Assembly (NCBI GenBank): GCA_012934845.2
Contig: WNNJ02003841.1
Span: 1-64,000 of the forward strand
Length of the DNA: 64,000 bases
Source: Pomphorhynchus laevis
Taxonomy: Eukaryota; Acanthocephala; Palaeacanthocephala; Echinorhynchida; Pomphorhynchidae
Direction of reading: 5' to 3'
Shown here: in pieces, positions 33,931 through 48,100 of the stretch
How the letters are laid out: every line of letters begins with the position of its first letter
Position numbering within the stretch: the first letter of the stretch is position 1
Made by a program: the position numbers and the translations under genes
The notes under the pieces: generated by a model
Databases searched by the model: none
Told to the model about the DNA's origin: nothing
What the model saw: only the letters and a program-made list of their open reading frames with translations

Positions 33931-35149
33931 TCTTATTTGATCCTATAAGTATCTTATTTTAAAACAAAACATATTGTTTATTATCAAACTATAAAAAACA
34001 TTCGGCTTAATAGTTTAAATTTATTTTAAATAATATTTTGTTGATTTGCACTTCTACATTATAAAAAAATAAATAATCATTAAGCTTGCATGCAAATTAG
34101 CAGAAAATAATAATGTCGGATCAATAATACATAGCTTCAGTATTTCTGTTCTGGCAGAGGTTATGTTACCGGAAAAACAAAGTCCGCGGGTAAATAATAA
34201 CTTGTCAGATATAATATAACAGAGGTTATATTATAAGCTTATAATGAGGAATAATAAAAGATTTGAAGTTTTTTGATTAATGCAAAAATAATTAAAACGA
34301 AAATTCTTTAATTCTTCGCTGCTCAAATAGGTAGTTCTAAGTTCTGAAACATTGCAAAAATGTGTATTTAAAGAAGTCTTTAATAATACATTTTAATTGA
34401 ATAAAATATAAAAATCATTTTCCTTGTGAATTTACGAATTAGAAATAAAAATGTAGTTATAAAACACAAGACATTAAAACATAATTAAATATGACAATAA
34501 CATGTAACGATATTTTTTCATATACTTACAAACATCCACAAACATATGGAAATTGCTACTAAACCCAAAATGGTTATTATTTTAGAGGTCATATTTAGCT
34601 ACGTAAACTATTTTTTACAGCTCCGAAGTAGATGTTTTCTTTGTTGAAGTGTGCTTTACGTTATATATGGTATTTACAATAAAATATACGTCAAAAATGT
34701 AATAAGCTAGCAAAAATCAATTCTCGTGAATGCAAATTTCCGTGAAAATGTCATATCGTACGAGCGGAGTATATCAAAAGTGAAAAACGTTACTAAAAAT
34801 TCAACACAATACGAACTTGAAAAAAACAAGAATATGTTTATATGACACACATGAGAGTACATTCTCATATAACTGAATTGTAAAAGCAACAATCATCAAC
34901 ACTTTTTGTAACGCATTTATGCACAAGGAATGTGAACTCCGCGTCGGGTCCCTGGGGGTTAAGCAAATTCTTTAAATTTTCATAATAACTAAAAATGAAT
35001 ATCGTTAAAGTGAATATATTTTGACAACTAGAAAATAATAGAGCAATAAAGAATATAAGAATATAAATATGTATACAGATGCATAAATTGGATAGTACTT
35101 TGGAATAACTTTCATTCATATAATTCTGGCATATAGTACTTAAGGGTAT
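33931..35149. other. AT-rich spacer; no gene recognised
   Basis: Holds a PLE-A 3'-tail-like piece (33960-34060) and then unique A/T-rich DNA. Two minus-strand open frames of 61 and 84 codons (34707-34892, 34865-35119) are rich in Phe, Ile and Ser and show no family features. Confidence 0.4.
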
Positions 35150-37390
35150 ACTAAATATTAGATTAAGGTATGGCTATGGGCCATGTATACCATATCAGAT
35201 CACTTTACTAAAGCTACAAATTTTGTACTAAATAAATTTGAAAATGGAAAACGCTTAATCTTAATATTTCTAAAATTTTCGATTTTCATAACAAAAAAAT
35301 GTTGATGAACCAGTCAATGGTTGGTAAACGTACAACGAGACGAACAAAGCAGTGATGGTTCGAAACACTACACAAGAATTTACAAGTTGATAGATTGCAC
35401 CCGGATCTGGCCCACAACAGTGCGAAATGAAGTACGCGTACATTGAAAACAGACCCCGCTTCAATACGGGATTAACGGGAAACTAAGAAGTAGGGCTGTA
35501 GCGTCGTATACCATATTAAATCACTCTGCTGAGACTACATATTTTGTACTAAATAAATTTAAAAACGGAAATAGCTTAATCTTAATAATTCCCAAATTCC
35601 GATTTTCATAACACAAAACGTTGATGAACCGGTCAATGGTTGGTAAAAATCTGAAAAGACGACCAAAGCAGCGATGGTTCGAAACACTACACAAGAATTT
35701 ACAAGTTGATATATTGCACCTAAATCTGGCCACAATAATGCAAAATGGAGAACACATACATTTAAACCGACACCGCGTCCATACAAGATAAACGGGATAC
35801 GAAAAAGTAGGGATATAGGCTTATATACCATATCATATCACTTTAATAAGGCAACATATGTTTTACTAAATAAATTTGAAAACGGAAATAGCTTAATCTT
35901 AATATTTCTAAAATTCAGATTTTTATAACTTAAAATGTTTATGAAACGAATAATGTTTGGTATCCGTCCAAAGGGACGACTAAACCAGCGATGGTTCAAC
36001 ACACTACACAAGAATTAACAAGTTGATAGATCGCAAACGGATCTGGCCCACAACAGTGCAAAATGGAGAGGGCGTACATTGCTAACCGACCTCGCTTCTA
36101 TACCAGATTATCGGAAAACAAAGAAGTAGGGATATAGCCTCGGATACCACATCAGATCACTTTACTGATGCTACAAATTTTGTACTAAATAAATTCGAAA
36201 ACGGAAATAGCTTAATCTTGATATTTCTAAAATTCAGATTTTTAGATACAAAAAATGTTGATTAACCGGTCAATGGTTGGTAAAAGTCCGAAAAGACGAC
36301 AAAAGCAGCGAAGGTTCGAAACACAACACAAGAATTTACAAACTGCACGATTGCACCTAGATCTGGCCCACAACAATACAAAATAGAGAACGCATACATT
36401 TAAACCGACCCAGCTTCCATACAGGATAAACGGGAAACGAAAAAGTAGGGATATTCCCTTGTATACTGTATCAGATAACTTTACTGAGGCTACAAATTTT
36501 GTACTAAAAAAATTTGAAAACGAAAATAGCTAAATCTTTATATTTCTAAAATTCCGATTTTTAGATACAAAAAATGTTGATTAACCGGTCAATGGTTGGT
36601 AAAAGTCCGAAAAGACGACAAAAGCAGCGATAGTTCGAAACACAACACAAGAATTTACAAACTGCACGATTGCACCTAGATCTGGCCCACAACAATACAA
36701 AATAGAGAACGCATACATTTAAACCGACCCCGCTTCCATACAGGATAAACGGGAAACGAAAAAGTAGGGATATAGCCTCGTATACCACATACGATCACTT
36801 TATTGAGGCTACAAATTTTGTACTAAATAAATTCGAGAACGGAAATAGCTTAATCTTAATATTTCTAAAATTCAGATTTTTATAACTTAAAATGTTTATG
36901 AACCGGCTAATGTTTGGTAAACATCCATAGGGACGACTAAAGCAGCGATGGTTCGACGCAGTACACAATAATTAATAAGCTGATAGATTACACCCGGATC
37001 TAGCCCACAACAGTGCGAAATGGAGAACGCCTACATTGAAAACCGACCTTGCTTCCATACGGGATTAACGGGAAATGAAAAAGTAGGGCTGTAGCTTCGT
37101 ATACCAAATCAGATCACATTACTGAGGCTACATATTTTGTACTAAATATATTTAAAAACGGAAAACGCTAAATCTTATTATTTCTAAAATTTAGATTTTT
37201 ATAACACAATACGTGTATAAACCGGGATTAATAGTTGGTTAACTTCCGAAAAGACGACTAATGCAGCGATGGTTCGAAACACTACACAGGAATTAACAAA
37301 CTTCTCGATTGCTACTAGATCTGGCCCACAACAATGCAAAATGGAGAACGAATACATTTAACCCGAACCCTCACGGTATAGCTCACGTTA
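35150..37390. repeat. Satellite array, seven diverged units of ~319 bp
   Basis: TTTTGTACTAAATAAATT or a close variant occurs near 35221, 35542, 35859, 36178, 36497, 36816 and 37135, giving periods of 317-321. Each unit also has ATCAGATCACTTTACTGAGG, ATGGTTGGTAAA, AGCGATGGTTCGAAACA and ATCTGGCCCACAACA. Units are about 75-90% alike by eye. The minus-strand open frames of 75-90 codons across it recur by unit, and the frame varies between units, so I treat them as repeat frames, not genes. Confidence 0.9.
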
Positions 37391-37992
37391 TATCTTAGGG
37401 TGGAGATCATGAATGCAACAAAGACATGCCAAAAGCAACGGAAGATAGAAAGAACAGCTACTAAATTAAGTTTTTCACGACTTAAGCTACGCACTTAACA
37501 TGTGGATTAACACCTACAATAACTGATCGGATGCTAATAGCGATGTCAATATTATTTATTCGACTGTATGTCAAAAGCTTACATGAACGATTTGATACGA
37601 ACGTATGGTATTTAGTCGGTTATGGTGATACATTTAAGTCATATATTACAAAAGATGTTTAATCGCAAATGCAAAAGTGGCGTTTTGTAAATATCGCCTT
37701 GAAACCAACACGATAATTTTTAGTTCTCAATAACCAAACACAAAAATATTTATTAACAATACATAGCAGAACGCAAATGTGAAGTTTATGATTTATTATT
37801 TACACCAGTGTCAAATTTCTGGCAATTATTCTGTACAAATACTCTGTCCAAGCTTAGATTTGTACCGTAAAAATTTAAGTTGTAATAAAAACTCCAGTAT
37901 TTATTTTTCAATTTCTGACTGTTTATCATATTCACTAAGAATATGTGATTCACTAGGATCAATAGAAGGCCACTTCCATGATCGTTATTCTA
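37391..37992. other. 3' flank of the RSF1-like gene
   Basis: Directly downstream (minus strand) of the RSF1-like stop codon. It should contain the 3' UTR. An AATAAA on the minus strand at about 37900 is a possible polyadenylation signal. Confidence 0.45.
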
Positions 37993-39137
37993 TTAGTCTT
38001 CTGTAGCGATGTTTGTTGAATCCTGATCAGTCTTGTTGTTAGCTTGTACAGGATCACCTACCGTGTGATCACTTTTGTCACAATTAGAAGAATGAATATA
38101 ACTGTCTTTTTCTGAATGAGTTGCACCACAACCATCATCTTTTTCGCCATCATTATCGAGGCTGTCATCACAATTAATAGCTAAGTCATCGGATTTATGT
38201 GAAGACTGCTGCTTGGATGGTCTTTTGTATAAAGTAAATGAGTTTTCACTAAGCAGAAATGGTGTGGATCGTATGGCACGAGGGACGTAACCTTTCAAGA
38301 ATGCTGATCCTCCTGTAACCGCATTATGATGCTGCTGATGACTAAATGAATTTGTAGCAGTGGGAGATTGAGGCCTCACAAGTGAATTATTTAATCGACT
38401 GATTGTAGCGTTGAAATCCTGCGCGTTTTCTGACTTGTCAACGTCAGCAACAAAATCAGATGATGGTTGAGTGATGTTAGCTGATGTGATATTGAGATTA
38501 TTCAGCAAAGATACGGGATTAGATAATGGTTGGATAATTGTACGTTCAAGAAGCTTTCGTCCGTAACTGTCGGTACCGGCAACATTCACAATTGGATATT
38601 GCTTATTACGGCAAGATTTATCCGGCATCAAGTATCGCCGTACCAAAATACTCTGTGGTGGTTTTGCTTCGGATGATGTTAATTCAGTTTTGACTGGGAA
38701 GTTAAATTTCTCATTATCTACTTCATTGTTTTTACGACGAATTATTTCTTTCATTTGCAGTTTACTGTTCTCGTCGTACTGGTTAAGTTGCAACCGACGT
38801 TTCCACAAAATATCATCGTTGGTCTGCGCGGTAGTCAGTGGCTCTGCAATAGCAGATCCCGACGAAGAAGAGCTACTTTCATCAATGGGCCGTGCCACTC
38901 GTCTGGTTGAACGCTTAGCAGAAGTACTGCGATAATCATCACTTTCTTGGCTGCTTATATCTTGACTGCTACTATCAGCAGTAGACACATTACTTTCGCT
39001 GTCGTCATAGTACAGAGGTTGACATGTTTGAGCTGCCTTACGAGTTGATCTTCTTAAAGCTGGATGACGTGCCCTACCGACGTTTCTCGTTGTCGCCGAT
39101 TTCCAACCAGGCAGCGAATCGTTATCACTACTACCGT
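37993..39137 (-). CDS. Terminal exon of the RSF1-like gene
   Basis: About 381 codons with acceptor GTTTTAG at 39138-39144; translation upstream of the acceptor ([11 protein letters not shown]) is intron read-through, not a signal peptide. The content is low complexity: Arg-rich stretches near the start ([20 protein letters not shown]), Ser runs, then Asn, Gln and Asp-rich disorder, ending [13 protein letters not shown] short more conserved-looking stretch lies in the middle ([34 protein letters not shown]). It corresponds to the long acidic/basic tail of RSF1 proteins, which is poorly conserved. Confidence 0.85.
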
Positions 39138-42100
39138 CTAAAACACTTTGAAAGTATATTAAGGTGATAATGTAGATAAACATGCTCACTTGTCGCCGTC
39201 ATTGCATATTGCTTTCGTTTGGCCCGCTTTTTTTGATGGTGCTGATGCATTGGATTCCTTAAAACGAAAAACATTTATCCATACCAAAATTTAAACAGAA
39301 ACCATGCTTTATGGTTTTTAACAACTATCTACAGCAAACACACAGCAAAACCAAAACTGAATTAATATAACCAGAACAACTTCTTGCACGTGGTTTTGCG
39401 TGTACTTTAGAGCATATAAAGATACTATTCCAGAAGTGTACTCCCAACAGTATCGATAGTTGTGTACAATCCAAACAAACTGATATATTTTTATAATTTA
39501 TATAAAGTTTACAAGCTTTTTAATTACATAATATTTAATTTACGAGAAAGTTGATTAAAAGTCAATGATTTGTCAATTATAAAAAACATTTTCAATTAAT
39601 GAACTTGATAACGAATATAAAAAAAAGTTATCTTTGTAGTCCATGATTAGGCGTAAACTTAGGTGGATTTTATTAGCAATAAGTTTAGAACATCCATTTC
39701 AATTAATTGAATATAATGCACTTGTCTATTTAAAGACGTTAATTTTAAAATCGACATAAATGTTGTTTAATTTATTGTTATAAATCTAAAATTTTATTTA
39801 TTTCGTATTATTAATAAAAACGCCCTGTTTTTAAAAGCACACACCATGTCGTATTTCGTGTGCTATGATTTAACAAGCCTTTAAATGTCTTTGCAAACTT
39901 GAGTTTTCTTTCTTCGCAAACTTATGTTTTTTATTATCAATAAGAGGAAAATGTTGTACGAATGTATTTGCTTCTTAATTTTAAACTTAAAACTCGAAAT
40001 AGAGTGATCCTATTTCCAAAAGTATTTAAATACTTTATTTTTCTAAGAAATCAGATAACTGAGTCTACGTATTTTATACTATAAATCAAAAATAAAGATA
40101 AATTATAAATAATTATATAATAATTTATGCAATTTATGTGTATATCAAGTTAAAATTTAAAATTGAAAATTAAAACAATTAAATAAGCTAAGTCTACGTA
40201 TTTTATATTGCAAATTAAAAATAATGCAAAATAAAAGTTAAATAATTAAATAATAAAAAATTAATTAATAATAAATAATTGTTATAAGATTTTATATAAT
40301 TTATAAAGAGATGAATTATAAACTGAAATCAAAAATAAAAATCAATTTTTATGAATTGACTAATAAATAACAGACGTTGTATCAGAATAAGAATTAGAGG
40401 TCATCAGGAGGAACTGCTATGCTATCAGGTTTCGGCCCCTAACTCCTCTACCCAACATAGCAGCGGGGCCAAATACATGCTAATGATGTATTTCCTCTGA
40501 AATAACTATCTAGTATCTTATTCTAATACAAAGTATATTATTTATTATCCATCCATAAAAATTTGCCACTTAAGAGTTTAAATTTATTCTTTATATTATT
40601 GTGTTGATTTATATATTTTACTATTTTCTGTTTGATGATATTTTTGTAGTAACCTAGTGTAAAATATGTAACTAGTAAATTATTTATATGATTTTGAAAG
40701 TCAATATCAATACATATTGTTGCAATTCTTAAAATTTTATTATTTAATGTATTATATTTTATATTATATGGTACGCATGAATGCTCAAGCAAAAATATGT
40801 TTCTTGTAAATTTAAATATATATATTTAAATTTATATTTATATGTAAAATTTAAATTTATATATCCAAATTTATATAATAAATTTAGACGATATATAATA
40901 TATCGTCATCCTCATGTTTATACACTCAGATAAACTACTTCGAATTATCAGATCAAATAACTGAATCTACGTATTATAAACTAAATATAAATCAAAAATA
41001 AAGATAAATAATAAATAATTATATAAGATTTTATACAATTTATATTTATATCAATCTAAGTAAATAATTTAAAGAAACATTTCCAAATATACTAAAAATA
41101 TCCCATTTAATTAAGTTCTTAGTTAAAACTGAGTAAATTGTTATTAACATAATTAATAAATAACAATATTATAATGACATTTATTATAATTAATAAATGA
41201 TTGCGCAGTTTGCAAGGTCATTATAGACAAAAATCCGATTACGCGTCACAGAATTAATTATTTCTTATTACGTTGTTTAAAATATAAGGCAAAAGATAAG
41301 ACGACAAACGAGTCAAAGTTTTATGAAAATTAAACAAAATAATTTAAAATTAACTAAACATTTTTCGATGTTTATCACAAAAAAGGTCATTTTGTGATAA
41401 AATGACCTTTTATCAAGGGGGTCATTTTTCGGGGTCGTGTGAGAGTACGATGGCGTCATTGGGTTGAAAACACATGTATCCAAAAAGGATCACACTATCC
41501 AGCCTCCGAAAAGACCACGGCAAGCAATGTTGGACCTCGCACAAGGGTCTCTGCAAGTTGTAGTGTTGGAGAATCGACAATCAATAGGGACAGGCCGTAG
41601 CTGTGGTTCTATTGAGACGTATTTACACACTTTTTCAAGTTTATTTGCAATCAAATTTCTCATTATGTCATGCCGAATTATTGTAGTTACTCCGGTGCGA
41701 CACGATAGTGCATCGCATATATTAAAAACGGAACCACATGCACGGGGAGCTGGATACTCAACCAGTTCCAATCCATAGCTGGCAGAAATTGCATCGTGGA
41801 ATTCTTGAGTGTTCAGTCTTTTGCAAGTATTTGTTGTATTGAAAGCATTGAGCCACAAGGACGCGCCACTTTTAGATGCGAATGTGAGCAAATGCGACTT
41901 AAATCTATCTAAGGAAGCAGCAACTGTCTATAATTTGCCCGCATATACTTGTTTTTTTCTCTCAACTGATATCTGCCCAGCAACGCAGCTCTTCAAAGTT
42001 CTCAGTTCTGTGCCAGTGTATCCACTCTCAAATGGTTCCCACGTCCGTTCGGATCGGGAATATTCGGCTTCCGCATTTTTTATTGGGTTCAGAAATCCTA

Positions 42101-45100
42101 ACCCTCCACATCTGGTAGATAGGAAGCAGACTGCTATTAAGCTATCGTCCAATGTTCTTTGATCGGTCAATTCGGGTAATAAGTTGCTCGAGATGGCAAG
42201 GTACAAAGGTTCGAACCATGCTGGAATAGTGCGACATGTACGCATTATATAGTTCCATTTGCGTTGCACTGCGTTTACATACACATTGTAAACCAAATGG
42301 GCATCAACTTTAGCAATCGCAGACAAGTGTTTAACCATAGTAACCCACTTGACTATTTTCGATTTGATTTCTTTTTCTACATAGTTATACCTGCCACAAG
42401 GTCAACCCAACACCATAATTCCCTCATCCGTGATTGTGATACTAGTACCTTCAAATATCTGTCTTGCATTGGATAATTCCTCTGGATGCACCAGCAATCC
42501 ACATTTTATCACGTTTGCATTGAAGACATAATCGGGACCAACTTGAAGCAATCTTTTCCATACTTTTAGCAAATCAGTAGCCGTTCCCACGCAACATGCG
42601 TCGTCCGCATACCATCGATGTATCACAGAGGTAGCACTTTTTTGAAGATTTCGAATAAGCGGTATGGACGCAGCAGCAAAATCGCCATTGCTAGGGGGAT
42701 CACCCTGCGTGAAACCTTCCTTGGCGAAGATTACCTCCTCCTCGACTGAAAGAATGAGATTTTTCTGATAGCAGTTTTTGAACACCGTGAGTAAGGATGG
42801 GCATGTAAATTTGATATTTGTTAATGCGAGTTGACGATTAATTGCATTGAATGCGTTACTCGCGTCAACTTGAAGCACACATTTTTCGCTTGACGAGTGA
42901 AATAAGCTTGTGATAGAGTGCACTGCAGCCTCAACCCCACATCGTTGACCTGAACACAATTGGATCAAACCTCCAATATTGGTAATATCATCAGACACAG
43001 TCGAGATAATTGTTTTGGCGATTATCCGTCTAGATACCTTGCCGATACCAATAGGACGCACTCCTGGTATTTTAATCTAGCGGTATTAAGCGACTGGTAG
43101 TGAATGTCTCTGCGTAATCAATACTTATTTCATCTGAAGCAATTCTCCTAGCCAGGTTTGCTAAGGCATCTGCTAACTTAAGTGATTCTTTTCCGAAATT
43201 GAACAGCACGTCTTTCTAGTCGGCGGCATTCAAGCCTGACGGTCCACAGCTGCCTTGAATCTTCTTGCTCGTTGATCGTTACTTCTCTGCGTCTATAGAC
43301 AAGAACACACATAAATGGTGATTTCTCGCCCCCTTAATCGGAGAAGTTAGAATAAGCGACGGATTTACGGTTCCAGATTCAGGGTGTAATAGGTTGAGCT
43401 TATCTATTACGGTCAGACCCGGTTCAACATCATTATCTAATTGGATGACACCGTTCATTGTACCCTCAGATGCAAGGAGTCTTACCACACTAGACATTAT
43501 TTCAGCGCAATATTTATTAAATAATAACAATAGAAATAAAATTTACAATTCGTTATATAATTACTTAAATGCTTACTTTGGTAAACTGATTAATAGTAAA
43601 TGCTTTAATACATCAAAGATAAACATTTGGAAAACCTTTATATTAGATAAAATTAGAGAGAAAATGAAAATAACATACAATTATAAAAGGAAAAATCAAA
43701 TAAATAAAGATATGTATACAGAACTAACTAAATTAAAGCATAACTATATAATAACAACTATTGATAAAGATAGTAATAACATTGGCTTCATATGCAAAAA
43801 GCTTTATTATGATATACTAATGAAAGAGGTTAATTCTAATGATTTAAATTTAAATCCAACATATGAACGTAGTGAGTTGAGTTTAGAAACAATTATTACA
43901 AGTCACTGTTCTATAATGGATAAAAAGGGTATAAAGGTTGAATTAGATAATAAAACTATACCTATATTATATTGGAATCCAAAATTACAAAAAAATCCAA
44001 TAAAACCTAGGTGCATATATAGTGCTTTAAAATGTACATCAAAACCACTTTCTGTATATATGAATAAAATACTTAAAGTAATTAAAGCACACTTCAAAAA
44101 ATATTGTAAAGTAATCGAAATTAATACTGGTATAAAACACTATTTCAGTATTAATTCTACAAAAGAATTTTTAGAACAAACAATAGGAATAAATTTTCAA
44201 AATATAAATACATACGATTTTAGTACGCTTTATACTAATCTAGATTTAGTAGATATTAAAGAAGCGTTAGTAAAATTAATTATTCTTATATTCGGAAAAA
44301 GATATACATATTTATGTTATAATAATTATAACGCCTATCTAACAAAAATTAAACCATCAAGTAAATATAATTATATTACCTCCAATGAGGGGTAATAGTA
44401 GCCCAATTATGGCTGATTTGTTTTTAATCTTTATAGAATATGAATTTGTTCATAACTGTGTAAAAACTAAATCTAAACTATGTAAATATATGAAATATAT
44501 GTTTCGATACATTGATGATATATGTGTATTTAATTCTAATAATTTTTATTCAATTGGTGAACAAATTTATCCAGAAAGCCTTATTCTTAACAAAACCAAT
44601 ATTGATGATAAAGGTGTATATCTAGATATGAACATTAAATTAACATTAACTAAAACTACTATTAATTTATATCGTAAAGATGACATATTTAAATTTACAA
44701 GAAACATATTTTTGCATGAGCATTCATGCATACCATATAATATAAAATATAATACATTAAATAATGAAATTTTAAGAATTGCAACAATATGTAATGATAT
44801 TGGCTTCCTGCTCCTAGACAGAGCTAGGAGCAGGAAGGTTACCCTTCCCACCGCTAGCCCCATTTAGGGTTGGCACTTGCCCCTGGGCAATATCTTCATT
44901 TCCCCTTCGTTTCTGTTTGATCAACTTTCCAATCTTGAGTGGGGGAATGGCATGAGCCGAGGTCCTTCTTTTGTTCGTGGTCTTGAGAGAAGAAACGGGA
45001 AGTTCTGGATTCACAAATAGATTTAAAATAGAGTCTATTATCAACGCTTGGACCTCTCTTTGAAACGAAACCAAGCGCTGATCCATGATCGACATCAGCT

Positions 45101-48100
45101 CGCTGTCGGACATCCTGGTTGCTGCCTGAGAAAACGAATCAGGTGCCGGCTTAGACGGCCTGGAGGGTTTGATGAATACGAACTGATATTTCTTGAAATT
45201 CTGGCATTTCCTGGTCCACGCGGGATGCGCTCCTCCGCAGTCGTAATAGGCCAGATTATTTGTGCAGGGAAGCGAGGACTCGGCGGAGGGGCAATCTTCA
45301 TTACCACATTTCCCACATCGCTGGACCGCACTGCATCTGGAGGCGCAGTGCCCCTATTTATGACACCTGCTACAGTGCGGGTAGGTGTATTCTTCCTTGC
45401 CAACCACTAAATTTGTGGTTAAACTTCATTAAGTGGTTGCAGGCGGATTTTTCTAATAGTTCAGCCTGCCCTATGACAGCGGAGCAGAACCCAACATTAA
45501 TTGGTAAACCGTTCCTAATTAGTTAGATAGATAGTTAGAACAGATAAGCCTGCAACGCTAAATTTTAAGGATTGTCGAATTCAATGGTACGTTTCTTCTG
45601 AATCTAATGAGGGTATACCTTTTCTCGGTGTCTTGGTTAAGCGGGTTAATTCTTCTATACTTCAAACATGTGTCTATCAAAAATTTGGTACAGGGCCAGA
45701 TATTGTTTCTTGGACTTTAAACGTTCTAACTAATTGGCTGATTTCTGCTGCTACGTCACATCACCTACGTTGCAGGCTTATCTGTTCTAACTATCACTTA
45801 ATTTGTGAAAGAGAAAATGCTATCACACATAATTTACTAAAAAGTGGTTTTCCGCTTTGGGCTATTAAGAAAGCTAAATTTAAATCTTTAGCGCATAAAA
45901 ATAAAGTTTTTAGTCCTGAAAAAAGATTACATTATATAGGATGTAATAACTACATCGGATGTAGTTAATATCGCATATAGGATGTGCACTTTGTATTAAC
46001 CAAGTGCACATTTTTAACAGAAAATTATCTAAACTTCACAACATTTTTAAGCGTAAACCAGATTTTAACAAAGATGCCATTGTTTATAAAATACCTTGTA
46101 AAGAATGTGATCAGGTATATGTTGGTCAAACGGGTCAAGGTTTGATTAAGCGTATTAAACAACAAAATTATAATGTACGTAAAGGGACCAATTCTAGTGA
46201 TGTTGCTCAGCATTTTGTGAGTTTGAATCATTCCGTTGATTTTGAAAATGCATATTTGAAAGTAACTTGTTATCTCGCATTATTCAAGAAGCGTATTTTA
46301 TTAAAAAAATAACCTAATTTAATGCTTAATAATAAATCCGATTACAACCTAGAATTAAATCATAATTAATTATTCCAATATTACATTATTTTATTTTTTC
46401 AATTTGTTTGTTTTTCTAATTGTATTATTAATTTGTTTTGGTTTATATTAAATTATAATTTATAACTTTAATTTTACATTATTTTTATTATTAAATTCGT
46501 ATTTTTTTTGTCACTTAATTTATTATTTTAATTTTATTTTGTTTTATGATTCTGCTTTTTTTTCTTTCTTTTTGTTGTTTTAAAATGTGTTAAATTTTAG
46601 TGTATGATTGTTTTGTTTCTCGGTATTTTCTTTTTATTTTAAGTAGGAATGCGGGGAATATCAATGCTTATTTTTGTATAAATGTTGAAAACACGGGTGA
46701 AACAAATTTTGAAATATTTTTTTGGAATCCTGATGATGAAGAGCTATCGAAATATATAATTTTTTTCAAATAAAGGATATTTTCTTCTTCGTTCCTGTAA
46801 TAACTATATATTTGAAATGGAAGAAGATTGTGGTTTTAGTATTTATTAGTTATAAATAATTTAATAATTTACAAAAGATTTTATGCAATTTATATTAATT
46901 ATCATTAAAAATTTTAATTTAAAATAAAAGTCAATTTTTATGAATTGAATAATAAATAACAGACGATATATAACAATAACGATTAGAGGTCATCATCATG
47001 AACTACTATGTTATCAGGTTTCGTTCCCTGTTCATTGACCTAACATAGCAGCGGGGCTAAATACATGCTAATAACGTATTTCCTCTAATGAAATAACCAG
47101 AGGATAGTACTAATTTACCAGAACCAATATGGAATAGTAAAATGTTTAATTAGGCTATTGAATGGGACAACATTGGATGCGAACTAAAAATATAAACAAT
47201 TTACATTGAAAAAATATTTGTTTTTTGAATTTTTGGTTTCAGTTATGTAATTAATTATATTGGAAATATAATTAATTATATACAAATTATATACCATGAC
47301 TTCTCGCAAACCAAGAAGTCATGGTGATAAAAGGAATAGGAAAAATAGAGTTAAAAATATTAAAAAAGATATGTACATAAATGAACGATTAGAAATATTA
47401 AAACAACTTTTAAAACATAATAAGCTAAAAGATCTTTATGTAAATATAAGAAGTTTTTCTAAAGATATCATATGTTCAATAAATCAAAAATTAATTAACG
47501 ACTATGATAGGCTAAGTTGTATAATAGACAGTTATTGTAATACAAAATACTATAATCGTACAATAAATATAAATAATAACAATAGAAAATATACATTAAC
47601 CATAAACTTCATTAATAAATGTATAGATAACATAAATATAGCCGGACTTTTAAATAATTCTAAAAGTAAAGAAATAATAGGGTCAGATTTAAGTAAATAT
47701 ATTCCTAAAATAAGGTATAAGTAGTTACCGGCATTAGGACGAAAAATTTGTAATAATAATAAAGAATTGAAATCTCTATATAACGATGATATTAGAAACA
47801 TTATAGAATGCAATTGTAAAAGTCTTAGTTTTGATAAAATAAATGAACATATATGTACCCATAATCTAGAATTAATTGAAAATTGTGAATTAAGAAAGCT
47901 GCTATCAAAAGGGTATAAATATAGATTAAATAATAACAACAACAAAAAAAATTACAATTCGTTATATAATAACTTAAATGATTACTTTAGTAAGCTGATT
48001 AATAGTAAAAGCTCGAATATATCTAAGATAAAAATTTGGAAAGATTATATATTTGATAAAATTAAAAATAAAATGAAAATAACAAACAATTATAAAAGGA

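Noticed and set aside
35270-36788. Minus-strand frames of 64-90 codons with similar sequences
   Set aside because: They recur with the 319-bp satellite period and differ in frame and ends between units; typical repeat shadows.
40400-40505. The PLE-A end module as a canonical hammerhead or HDV-like ribozyme
   Set aside because: CTGATGA and CGAAAC words occur but in an order that does not form a hammerhead. The pseudoknot resembles HDV order, but no P3 or P4 hairpin could be drawn. It is kept as an unclassified structured RNA.
41464-42476. Plus-strand frames over the RLE-like element
   Set aside because: They are antisense shadows of the minus-strand reverse-transcriptase and nuclease remnants.
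45048-45526. Plus-strand frames of 88-120 codons in the GC-rich insert
   Set aside because: The minus strand holds the zinc-knuckle motifs; the plus frames have no family features.
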